From Elusimicrobiota bacterium (lineage in GTDB: Bacteria; Elusimicrobiota; UBA5214; JBBAAG01), in contig JBBAAG010000036.1 of assembly GCA_041658405.1 (NCBI GenBank), positions 1 through 28,357 on the forward strand: a stretch of DNA of 28,357 bases. Reading direction: 5' to 3'. Of the stretch, positions 15,858 to 23,820 are shown in pieces. Position numbers and translations under genes: made by a program. The notes below the pieces were generated by a model. That model was given only the letters and a program-made list of their open reading frames with translations, had not been told where the DNA came from and ran no database searches. Position 1 is the first letter of the stretch. Each line of letters starts with the position of its first letter.

Positions 15858-16492
15858 TTACAAGAGCAATAGCTATAAGTAATTTAAAGAAGTATATTGG
15901 GCAAGATTTACGAAAACTTGCTCTGCAACATGGAATTACGACTTACGAAACGGGCAAGCAAAATAAGGGTTGGAAAGGACTGGTTTTGGAACGATTGGCA
16001 GGACTAAAAACCAATGTTTCAAAAGCGCCGAATGGACTAACTTACGAATTAAAATCTGTTGCTTTCCGCTATGTGAGAGATAATCTTGTACCGAAAGAGA
16101 CAATGGCGATAACAATGATTAACCCCACAGAATTGAAAGCCCTTCCATTTTTTAAAAGTCATTGTTGGGCAAAGTTTAAAACTATCGTCTTCTGCGCAGT
16201 ACAGTGGAACGGAAAAAATTCTGAATCAGGAGCGTTATTGAAAGTAGCGAGTTTGGACTTTGCAAAAGATGACGAATTGATAAAAGAAATTAAAGCTGAT
16301 TATGATTTTATCCGAAATAAACTTATCACCGAAGGTTTTGACGCATTGACTGGAAAAGATGGTAAATGGATACAGGCAAGAACAAAAGGTACTGGTGGAG
16401 TAAATCCTCGTACCGGACAACGCCGACCAATTACCCGTGCGTTTTACGCACGAACGGGTTTGGTAAAAAAGATTTTTGAAATAGCGAGCTAA
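15848..16492 (+). CDS. MutH/Sau3AI-family type II restriction endonuclease
   Basis: A 214-aa PD-(D/E)xK endonuclease. GQDLRKLALQHGI and GWKGLVLERLAGL (E48) match the MutH/Sau3AI N-terminal signature. YELKSVAF supplies E67-x-K69, and KETMAITMINP continues as in MutH-type type II enzymes. The C-terminus, TKGTGG then ITRAFYARTGLVKKIF, resembles the Sau3AI DNA-recognition end. The acidic residue usually found 5-7 positions before ExK is Asn62 here (APNGLTYELK), so catalytic details may differ. It sits last in an operon with a beta-class methyltransferase, consistent with a complete R-M pair. MutH and Sau3AI both act at GATC, making that a reasonable but unproven site. Confidence 0.85.
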   Translation: MQIITRAIAISNLKKYIGQDLRKLALQHGITTYETGKQNKGWKGLVLERLAGLKTNVSKAPNGLTYELKSVAFRYVRDNLVPKETMAITMINPTELKALPFFKSHCWAKFKTIVFCAVQWNGKNSESGALLKVASLDFAKDDELIKEIKADYDFIRNKLITEGFDALTGKDGKWIQARTKGTGGVNPRTGQRRPITRAFYARTGLVKKIFEIAS

Positions 16493-16497
16493 TATGA

Positions 16498-16640
16498 CAC
16501 CACAGATATCATCAATTTTATCAATCATCCATTCTTTATCCTCATTGGATGTTTGACTTTTACATAATCTATTTTGTTCAATAGGCAAAATAGGAAACCC
16601 AGCAAGTCTTTTTATAATAGTAATTTGAATTTGAATACGA
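16498..16640 (-). pseudogene. Possible 3' remnant of a TaqI/Eco57I-type methyltransferase
   Basis: The minus strand between the two operons reads IIKRLAGFPILPIEQN then EDKEWMIDKIDDICGVIL. This resembles the end of type II/IIG methyltransferase-endonuclease proteins (I-P-I-P, then a lysine-rich I-D-x-I-V helix). It has no start and runs antisense into the MutH-type gene. The match is from memory and short, so it could be chance. Confidence 0.25.
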
Positions 16641-16654
16641 AAATGAGGTATGAT
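16625..16654 (+). promoter_or_regulatory. Possible promoter of the four-gene MTase/GHKL/receiver operon
   Basis: TTGAAT (16625-16630) and TATGAT (16649-16654) are 18 nt apart, in the only sizeable gap (249 nt) before the operon. The leader to the TTG start at 16742 would be about 80 nt. Moderately good hexamers in AT-rich DNA, so chance matches are possible. Confidence 0.4.
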
Positions 16655-16741
16655 TATCTATGTAGGATTTAATTTTAGGGGAATGGTAGTTCCTTAAAGT
16701 TACCAAATTAGCTTTGTTATACAAACCCACTGGGAGGAACT

Positions 16742-18010
16742 TTGCAGGATTTACTAGTAAACTATAGACCATATAATAAATATTTAGAAAAATTGTTAGT
16801 CTCAGAAAATATCAATAATAGTTCTGTAAATGAGGCATTAAATGGTGCTGCATTTCAATATCTTAAAAAGGAAATAGATAACAGTACTTTAAAAAGATGG
16901 GGAATCTTTTTTACAGGTCATTCCATGGCTGACCTTTTGATAGAGAATCACAGTAAAGATTTAGAAAAAGGAATTAATGTTTTCGATCCTACTTGCGGCG
17001 CTGGTGATTTGCTTATTGCATGTGCTAAGAAATTTCCATATAAAAAAACATTAAAGGAAACTGTTGATTATTGGGGTGAAATGCTGTTTGGTTTTGATGT
17101 TCATGAAGAATTTGTAAATACTACAAAACTAAAATTATTATTGTTAGCTAAATCGAAATGCAATTCAGTTGATACATTCAGTATTTCAGAAGTATTTCCA
17201 AACATTAAGACGGCAGATTTTTTATCAACAATATTTGATTTTAAAAACATTGACCTAGTTATTATGAATCCTCCATATGTAAATCAAACAATATCTGAAA
17301 ATGTTGAATGGGGAAGTGGAAAATTATCAATTGCAGCTTTTTTTGTAGAAAAGTGTGTAAAAAATATCTGTGATAAGACTAAGCTTGTTGCTTTATTGCC
17401 AGATGTCCTTTGTACAGGGTCACGATATGAAAAATGGAGAAAGATTATTAGTAATAATGCCAAAGAACTTAAGCTTAACAGAATAGGATTATTTGATAAA
17501 TCAATTGATGTTGATGTTTTTAAATTAGATTTAAAGCAGGGCACAAGTTATAGAAATATAAAATGGCATTTTGCAATCAATTCAAGGAATAAAGTTGATA
17601 ATTTATTTGATGTGCGTGTAGGAGCGGTTGTACCTCATAGAGATAAGAAAATAGGAAAGAAATATCCATATATATATTCAAGAAACACTCTTCCTTGGAA
17701 AGAAATTATACCCTGTCAAGAACAAAGGCAATTTAATAAAACAGTATTTCTTCCACCTTTTGTAGTTGTTAGAAGAACATCTGGTCCAAGAGACAAGCAT
17801 AGAGCTGTTGCTTCAATTATAAAAGGTAATAAACATGTCGCAGTTGAAAATCATCTTATAATTCTAAAACCAAAAAATGGCGGAATAAAGTTGTGCAGAG
17901 AGTTAATGTATAAATTAAAACAACCTTATATAAATGAGTGGCTTAATCAAAGAATAAGTTGTCGTCATCTTACTGTATCTGCAATTGGAGAAATACCATG
18001 GAGGGAATAA
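16742..18010 (+). CDS. Gamma-type N6-adenine DNA methyltransferase (HsdM/Eco57I-like)
   Basis: A 422-aa class I methyltransferase. Motif I is FDPTCGAGDLLIA (81-93) and catalytic motif IV is NPPY (176-179, after DLVIMNPPY), giving gamma order and N6-adenine chemistry. The C-terminal part (about 285-422), with YIYSRNTLPWKEI, PPFVVVRRTSGPRDKHRA and WLNQRISCRHLTVSAIGEIPW, looks like a target-recognition region of TaqI/Eco57I type. No nuclease domain is visible. The start is TTG at 16742, with GGGAGG 4 nt upstream; no nearby ATG fits. Its stop abuts the ATG of the dual-GHKL gene. It probably marks self DNA for whatever effector the three downstream genes form. Confidence 0.88.
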   Translation: MQDLLVNYRPYNKYLEKLLVSENINNSSVNEALNGAAFQYLKKEIDNSTLKRWGIFFTGHSMADLLIENHSKDLEKGINVFDPTCGAGDLLIACAKKFPYKKTLKETVDYWGEMLFGFDVHEEFVNTTKLKLLLLAKSKCNSVDTFSISEVFPNIKTADFLSTIFDFKNIDLVIMNPPYVNQTISENVEWGSGKLSIAAFFVEKCVKNICDKTKLVALLPDVLCTGSRYEKWRKIISNNAKELKLNRIGLFDKSIDVDVFKLDLKQGTSYRNIKWHFAINSRNKVDNLFDVRVGAVVPHRDKKIGKKYPYIYSRNTLPWKEIIPCQEQRQFNKTVFLPPFVVVRRTSGPRDKHRAVASIIKGNKHVAVENHLIILKPKNGGIKLCRELMYKLKQPYINEWLNQRISCRHLTVSAIGEIPWRE

Positions 18011-20566
18011 ATGGCTCAATTAAATTTTACCGTAGATAGCGCACTTTTAAGTGAATTGGGCGAAAAATTAGTTCAAAGTGTTCATGTCGCTTTGGTTGAA
18101 TTAATAAAAAATTCTTATGATGCTGATGCGTCAGAAGTAATAATAAAGTTTGAAAGATATAATTCAGTTAATTTTAAAGGATCTTCTGCATTTCAAGAGG
18201 GTGATTTAGCTATAACAAATTTCGAAAACGAGTATAAAAACGAATATGTTCTTGTCAACGAAGTCCTGCAAAAACACAGTATCAATACTAAAAATATTTC
18301 AACCATTACAGCAGAACAACTTAGAAATGTTTTCAATGAACTTATTCACATCACGAATCTTATACAACTCCTCGTTGAGAATAAGGAATTGTCAAAAGCT
18401 CAAACTGGAGAAACTACTCACGAAACTATATTTGAAAATATGCAGAAATTAGTTGAAATTTACCCGCTCACTTTGAAGAAGAATCATTTTAAAGTTGAAA
18501 TAACCGATAATGGAGTGGGTATGAATCATGAGGAAGTAAAAAAGTATTGGATGAGAATTGCAACTACAAACAAGGTTGAAAATATTTATTCAAAAATATA
18601 TGGAAGAAGAAAAACAGGTGCTAAAGGAATTGGTAGATTTTGTTGTAGGAGATTGGGAACTGAATTAAGACTAGAAACAACGTCAAAAAATAATGGCAAA
18701 TTTGAAAGTACTTCTATTTTTTTTGATTGGTCCAAGTTTCTTCCAGGTAAAGATGTGTCAACTATTAACGTTGTGGGAGAAATGAAGACCGTTAGTGATT
18801 CAAAAGTTGGAACAAAACTAATAATAAACGGAAGCAAGATGGATGAATGGAGTAACAGAGGATATGATTTTGTCAAAAGACAATTATCACAACTTGTATC
18901 TAATAGAGGACAGCATGTTAAGGGATATAAACCTGATCCGGGGTTTAACATTGTAATTGATGCTGAAGGTACTAGAATGGAAACGAAAGATCTAAGAAAT
19001 GAGGTTATGGAAGCTGGGTGGGGGGTATTGACTGGTAGAGTTGAAAAAAACGGGATAGCCATATACAATTTAAATGCTTTAAATATAGGAAAAAAGGAAA
19101 TCAAAGGGGATAAGAAATTTACTGGTCTTGAGGGAATTACTTTTAAAATAGGCATTTTCCCGACAAGGAAAGAACAATGGAGAAATAACAAAATACTTTC
19201 AAAAAAGGGCATGAGTGAAACTCTTGAAGAGTGGGGTGGAGTACAAGTTAATCTCAATAATTTTAAAGTTTATGTAGAAGATGATTGGTTAGACATTGAT
19301 CGCGATAGGGCATTAAGTAAGGGGTCAGTAAAAGGAGGATTGATAGAAATTGCAGAAAGATTGAAATTCATTAATCCATCAAGAGCATTGCTTTCTATGC
19401 TATCAACGCGAAGTTATTTAGGAACTGTAGAAATATCTACTGATTTAAAAGGTTTTGAGCCAAAACTTAATAGAGAAGGTTTTTTAGATAGCAAAGAGAC
19501 TGTGTTACTTAAGGAATTTGTTAGATATGGCATAGATTGGTCTTCTATATACAGAGATTTTTACTTGAGGCAGTTAGAAAGAAAAGAAGTTAGTGATGCA
19601 GAATCTCGCTTCGTGAAAATTAGTGGGCAGAAAAATAGTTCCTCAAAAGAAATAGTGGAAAGTGCTATTAACTATATTGAAACTGAAGTGTCAAAAGTGT
19701 CTAAACTATTACCAATTGAAAGTAAAAAAGAATTCAATAGTGTAATAGAAAAAGTTAAGGGCGCAAAAGAAGCTATTGTAAAAATGAGTGATGCTAATGA
19801 AGAAGAGTTGCATCATCTTCGTTTAATTGCATCTACATCGACATTACTATTAATTTTTAATCATGAAGTTAAATCATTTTTGGGCGTACTTGAAAGATCT
19901 AAAAATACATTAAATAGTATTCTTGATAAAGTAACTGGTCAAGAGAAAGAAGATGTCAAAGAAATTATTACTACACTTGGAGATTCAAAAAAACGTTTTT
20001 CAGATTTAATAAACATGACCGCACTAATAGGTGTTGATAGTAAAAATGCACCAGAAATGCAACTTGTTTTAAAGAAACATATTGAAAAAGCTATTGATTG
20101 TTTTAAACTAATTATTGAAAAATATTCAATTAAAATAGATGTAAATAATGTGCCGGACAATGAAACTATAGGACCATTACAGGAGGCAGAATTATATGCT
20201 ATTATTTTAAATATTTTGTCAAATTCAATAAAAGCTGTTTTGGCTTCTTCAGAATCTAATAAAATAATTAAAATCGAGTGTATAAAAACAATGAATGAAA
20301 TAAAATTAATCTTTCTTGATAATGGCATAGGATTAAGTCAAAAATATTTTAATGATGTTTTTATACCTTTTGTTGCAGATCCCGAAAAGACATTGTATGC
20401 AAATCTTGACGACAAAATAAATCAAGAAGATAGAATGATTGTTGGCTCGGGTAGTGGGTTAGGCCTTAGTATCGTGAAGGAAATATTACAATCTAAAAAA
20501 GGGACTATTCAATTCAATGTCCCCCGAAGTGGCTGGAAAACGGAATTGGAGGTTACTTTTAAATGA
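18011..20566 (+). CDS. Dual GHKL ATPase: MORC/Hsp90-like domain plus histidine-kinase-like domain
   Basis: An 851-aa cytoplasmic protein with two GHKL modules. The N-terminal one has N-box ALVELIKNSYDADA (E30, N34), G1 DNGVGM (166-171) and GAKGIGRF (203-210), the MORC/MutL/Hsp90 pattern with an acidic E. A transducer-like region with LNREGFLDSKE follows at about 350-510. Then a helical stretch with IFNHEVKSFLGVLE (His618 as an H-box-like histidine) leads to a second, kinase-type ATPase: LNILSNSIKAV (N-box), LDNGIGLS (770-776) and GSGSGLGLSIV (812-822). The start has GGAGGG overlapping the previous stop. It overlaps the receiver gene by 4 nt, pointing to phosphotransfer to it. Sensing of DNA or phage by the N-terminal module is inference. 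Confidence 0.85.
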   Translation: MAQLNFTVDSALLSELGEKLVQSVHVALVELIKNSYDADASEVIIKFERYNSVNFKGSSAFQEGDLAITNFENEYKNEYVLVNEVLQKHSINTKNISTITAEQLRNVFNELIHITNLIQLLVENKELSKAQTGETTHETIFENMQKLVEIYPLTLKKNHFKVEITDNGVGMNHEEVKKYWMRIATTNKVENIYSKIYGRRKTGAKGIGRFCCRRLGTELRLETTSKNNGKFESTSIFFDWSKFLPGKDVSTINVVGEMKTVSDSKVGTKLIINGSKMDEWSNRGYDFVKRQLSQLVSNRGQHVKGYKPDPGFNIVIDAEGTRMETKDLRNEVMEAGWGVLTGRVEKNGIAIYNLNALNIGKKEIKGDKKFTGLEGITFKIGIFPTRKEQWRNNKILSKKGMSETLEEWGGVQVNLNNFKVYVEDDWLDIDRDRALSKGSVKGGLIEIAERLKFINPSRALLSMLSTRSYLGTVEISTDLKGFEPKLNREGFLDSKETVLLKEFVRYGIDWSSIYRDFYLRQLERKEVSDAESRFVKISGQKNSSSKEIVESAINYIETEVSKVSKLLPIESKKEFNSVIEKVKGAKEAIVKMSDANEEELHHLRLIASTSTLLLIFNHEVKSFLGVLERSKNTLNSILDKVTGQEKEDVKEIITTLGDSKKRFSDLINMTALIGVDSKNAPEMQLVLKKHIEKAIDCFKLIIEKYSIKIDVNNVPDNETIGPLQEAELYAIILNILSNSIKAVLASSESNKIIKIECIKTMNEIKLIFLDNGIGLSQKYFNDVFIPFVADPEKTLYANLDDKINQEDRMIVGSGSGLGLSIVKEILQSKKGTIQFNVPRSGWKTELEVTFK

Positions 20567-21591
20567 ATAAAATTAATATACTATGGATTGATGATGAAGC
20601 AAAAAGGGATGACAATCGAAAGGCTATAAACAAGTTTTCTTATAAAGATAAGTATGATAATAAAACATATGCAACTGGAGCATGGAAGTTTGTTAATGTT
20701 TCTAATAAAGAAAATGGGACTTTAGAATATGTTAGAAATCATATAAAACAGACTGCATATGATGTAATAATAGTAGATCATTTTCTTAGGGCGTCAACGG
20801 ACATTATAAAATTAGGTAAAACTTGGGCTGGATTCTTAAGGGAAAACCAAATTTTAGCTCCAATTATATGCGTAACCGCTAAAGACAATGAGAATAAGGC
20901 TCAAGTATCAAGAACAATATTTAACGAATATGATGATTTATTTTTACAAGAAAACATAGGCGATTCCTTTGAAAATATATTTTCTATAGCGGTGGGATTT
21001 AGAAATATTATTGGATTACCTAAAACTAAAGAAGTTGTGAAGTTATTAAAAGTACCTCTTGACGATATCGAAATAATAAAACAAATATTACCTGTATCAC
21101 CTATCATTAGCTTAAATAAATATAATAATGCAAGAAAAATATATGAATGGTTTAAAACAGATTTTATTGGACTGCCAGGATTGCTGTATAACCGACAATG
21201 GGCTGCTAATTTAATAGGAATTAAGGAAGAAAGCTTTGCTAAAATTGAAAACTTATTTCGTGATGCTGAATATGCTGGGATATTTTCAACAAAAAATAAT
21301 AGGCGCTGGTGGCGGTCCATGATTAAAGATATAGTTTTTGCAAAAACTTCAAAACAAAACGAAAAATCACCATGGGAGGCAGGTCATGGATTAAAAGCAA
21401 TCACTGATAAAGATTTTTCTATCTGTTTTAAATGTAAAGAAAAATATCCAGAAACAATGGGATATGATGATATATCTACATCAAAGAAGTTTAAACCTTT
21501 ACACTTTCGTTGTTCTACAGTTGTAGAAGATGTTAAAAAACAACTATTTTTTGAAGAAATACGACGAATGAAAACAAGCAAGGATAAATAA
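20563..21591 (+). CDS. Receiver-domain protein with winged-helix-like middle and zinc knuckle
   Basis: 342 aa. The N-terminal domain (about 1-150) is a CheY-like receiver: acidic pair Asp10-Asp11 (ILWIDDEA), acceptor Asp72 (YDVIIVDHF) and Thr105 (ICVTAKD). The conserved Lys-Pro of the last strand is not evident (LFLQENIGDSF). A middle region of unknown fold (about 180-260) ends in NNRRWWRSMIKD. The tail has a CFKC (288, 291) and HFRC (His314, Cys317) pair suited to bind zinc. It overlaps the dual-GHKL gene by 4 nt and precedes the last gene by 1 nt, so it is the likely phosphoacceptor partner. Whether it binds DNA or controls the 239-aa protein is not visible. Confidence 0.78.
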   Translation: MNKINILWIDDEAKRDDNRKAINKFSYKDKYDNKTYATGAWKFVNVSNKENGTLEYVRNHIKQTAYDVIIVDHFLRASTDIIKLGKTWAGFLRENQILAPIICVTAKDNENKAQVSRTIFNEYDDLFLQENIGDSFENIFSIAVGFRNIIGLPKTKEVVKLLKVPLDDIEIIKQILPVSPIISLNKYNNARKIYEWFKTDFIGLPGLLYNRQWAANLIGIKEESFAKIENLFRDAEYAGIFSTKNNRRWWRSMIKDIVFAKTSKQNEKSPWEAGHGLKAITDKDFSICFKCKEKYPETMGYDDISTSKKFKPLHFRCSTVVEDVKKQLFFEEIRRMKTSKDK

Positions 21592-21592
21592 T

Positions 21593-22312
21593 ATGCTATC
21601 AGAGTATCCTTTAAATCCTCTAGAACTATTTCACAGAGAATTTAAAACAATTCAAATAATTAGAAGTACTGCTAAAATGCAAGAACTATCAAATGTCATA
21701 TATAGTGATTCTGATAATGCAATGCATAAAATGCCAGTTATTAAAAAACCAAAGGATTTTAAAAAGCATATAAGCACAGAACTTTTAAATTTCGATAGTT
21801 GGATTAAATCTGAAGACGAAAAGTACAAGATATTCTTTGGCGGAAAAATAACATTGCATAAATCGAAAACTGAATTTGAACATATTACATATTATTTTGC
21901 CGTATTCGATTTGAAAAAAAATACATTAATTCGAAAGTTTCATTTTGATTTTTGTACAGGCAAATCTGATAAATCACAAAAACCTTTCTATCATATTCAA
22001 TATGCAGGTAGATTGAATCAGTACTTAATAAACGAATTAAATATAAATGATAGCGAACGAGAAGCAATAGAAGAATCTTTAGCAAGTGACTGTGACCTTC
22101 CTAGAATTCCTTATATGCCGATGTCCTTTATACAATTAGTATCTCTAATAATAAAGGAATTTTGTCCAAGCAAAGCCGCAGGAATTATTAACGGTAATTG
22201 GTATGGACATCTAAAGGAATCAGAGCAGAAATTGTGTGAACGTTTTCATGAAAAATGTGTGAAAACGATAAGAATTGATAACAAAAGTTTATTAATGAAT
22301 TGTTTTTATTAA
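21593..22312 (+). CDS. Protein of unknown function, terminal gene of the MTase/GHKL/receiver operon
   Basis: 239 aa, family not recognised. There is no signal peptide, membrane segment or P-loop. Visible features are a beta-rich centre, with ITYYFAVFDLKKNTLIRKFHFDF carried as two pieces (HITYYFAVFD; FHFDF) around His117-x-Asp119. His134-x-Gln136 follows in PFYHIQYAGRLN, then LPRIPYMPMSFIQLVSLII near 169-187. The paired H-x-D and H-x-Q with a P-R-I-P/P-M-S stretch look like a conserved enzymatic core and could be a nuclease or other effector site, but this is guesswork. Start codon 1 nt after the receiver gene's stop region; obligate co-expression is likely. Codon use is AT-rich like its neighbours. 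Confidence 0.7.
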   Translation: MLSEYPLNPLELFHREFKTIQIIRSTAKMQELSNVIYSDSDNAMHKMPVIKKPKDFKKHISTELLNFDSWIKSEDEKYKIFFGGKITLHKSKTEFEHITYYFAVFDLKKNTLIRKFHFDFCTGKSDKSQKPFYHIQYAGRLNQYLINELNINDSEREAIEESLASDCDLPRIPYMPMSFIQLVSLIIKEFCPSKAAGIINGNWYGHLKESEQKLCERFHEKCVKTIRIDNKSLLMNCFY

Positions 22313-22335
22313 TAGTGTCTTACTCCATTAATATC

Positions 22336-23796
22336 CTAAAACTCCCCCAGCAGTTCCTTAATGTCCACAATCGCAACGGTCGTCACACGGTCGCATTTAG
22401 CGTAGGGCAGGATAAGCTTTTGGTTATGCACTAACGCGCCGCAAGTATATACAACGTTCGGCACGTACCCGGTACGTTCAGTTTCGTTTGGCATGATAAG
22501 CGGTTGTTTCAACCGCCCGATGACTTTCGCCGGGTCGTTTTTATCGAGCAATACCGCGCTGATACAGTACCTGCGCACCGGCCCCACTCCGTGGGTAAGT
22601 ACAATCCACCCATCGTCAGTTTCAATAGGCGACCCGCAGTTACCGATTTGCACAAACTCCCAGTCATACGCGGGTTTCATAATAACCTTCGCTTCGTGCC
22701 AAAAATGTATGTTGTCGGAATACATGAGGAACAGGTTTTCGTTGTCCTGCCGCGCAAGCATCGCGTACTTCCCCCCGATTTTCCGCGGGAACAACGCCAT
22801 CCCTTTGTTTTCCACAGCTTTACCGTTAAGCGTAATAATTTTGAAATGCCGGAAATCTTTTGTTTCTACCAACTGCGGCAAAATCGCCCGGCCGTCATAC
22901 GCGGTGTAGGTCGCGTAATACGTTTTACTCCCGTCATCCTCGGTGAGCAGCGCGAACCGCGCGTCTTCAATCCCGTTTTGTTCCGCCGGGGATGAGGGGA
23001 ACACTACAAACGCGGACAAGTCTTCGTCCACAGGAATCTCGGCTTCGTAGTTGGATAACGCTAGCCACAATATTTTTTCATGCGTATTTTTGTCGGTACT
23101 CATTTTTTTTCTGCTGCTGCTATGCGCCACGGTTTTCAAACTCTCGGTGATCTCCATAAACGTAAACGTATCTTTCAGCGAATCAAGTACCGCTGCAGAA
23201 AAATCGTTTTCAATCTTCATCTCAGAAAGTTTCATCGCGAAACAGTGTTTGTCATACCCCGGGTTTTGTACGTGTATCGCGGGTACAGAATATTTTCCCG
23301 GCGTGTCAATCGTTATCGCGTTATTCCCGTCGATAATGCCGGTCCGGAAGGTTAACGACGAAATATGCCCTTCCCCCGTCGCGCGGAGGCTCATGATGAA
23401 CCGCAACGCGCCCTCTGGCAGATTAGACTGGTCGGGATGCGGGACGATGGACGGGTTAAACAGCGCAGCGGACTCAAACGTGTACTCGCTTGTAAAGTAT
23501 GACCCGATCAACAATTTTCGTTCCTTCGACAACGGCAGATCGGTGAACAGGTACGGGTGTACCGTTTCGTAATGTTCAAGAAACACAGCTTCAATATTCT
23601 CGTGGTGTTTCGCGAAATCGCCCAACACCTTATTAAGCTGGGCTGTGACCTTATCATCGGGTAATGCCATTACCCGCGAGATAATATGGTTGACCTGCGC
23701 TTCGCTCCGGGGCGTAAACGGCCGCAGGATTATCCTCGACTGGTCCGGGGTAAGGCAAATATCAGAACTTTCCGCAAACGGCGCGAGTGTTGTCAC
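22336..23796 (-). CDS. GH130 family glycoside phosphorylase (mannoside-type)
   Basis: 486 aa. The C-terminal two thirds are a five-bladed propeller of the GH130 family: NGIEDARFALL (catalytic Asp278), TYTAYDG, KGMALFPRKIGGKYAMLARQD, GNCGSPIETDDGW and HGVGP. Family members phosphorolyse or hydrolyse beta-linked mannosides, releasing mannose-1-phosphate. The N-terminal 200 residues are an extension seen in the longer GH130 members. It starts with GTG at 23796; GGAGG lies 12 nt upstream, a rather long spacing. It sits 24 nt downstream of a GT4 fusion gene on the same strand, a pairing that suggests joint synthesis and turnover of a mannosyl glycan. Base composition is visibly more GC-rich than the island on its left. 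Confidence 0.9.
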   Translation of the reverse strand: MTTLAPFAESSDICLTPDQSRIILRPFTPRSEAQVNHIISRVMALPDDKVTAQLNKVLGDFAKHHENIEAVFLEHYETVHPYLFTDLPLSKERKLLIGSYFTSEYTFESAALFNPSIVPHPDQSNLPEGALRFIMSLRATGEGHISSLTFRTGIIDGNNAITIDTPGKYSVPAIHVQNPGYDKHCFAMKLSEMKIENDFSAAVLDSLKDTFTFMEITESLKTVAHSSSRKKMSTDKNTHEKILWLALSNYEAEIPVDEDLSAFVVFPSSPAEQNGIEDARFALLTEDDGSKTYYATYTAYDGRAILPQLVETKDFRHFKIITLNGKAVENKGMALFPRKIGGKYAMLARQDNENLFLMYSDNIHFWHEAKVIMKPAYDWEFVQIGNCGSPIETDDGWIVLTHGVGPVRRYCISAVLLDKNDPAKVIGRLKQPLIMPNETERTGYVPNVVYTCGALVHNQKLILPYAKCDRVTTVAIVDIKELLGEF

Positions 23797-23820
23797 AAAT
23801 TTATCGTTCCTCCGATAAAA

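Noticed and set aside
22308..22334. TATTAAT/ATTAATA inverted repeat as a bidirectional terminator
   Set aside because: The stem is seven AT pairs with a 13-nt loop, too weak, and no U tract follows.
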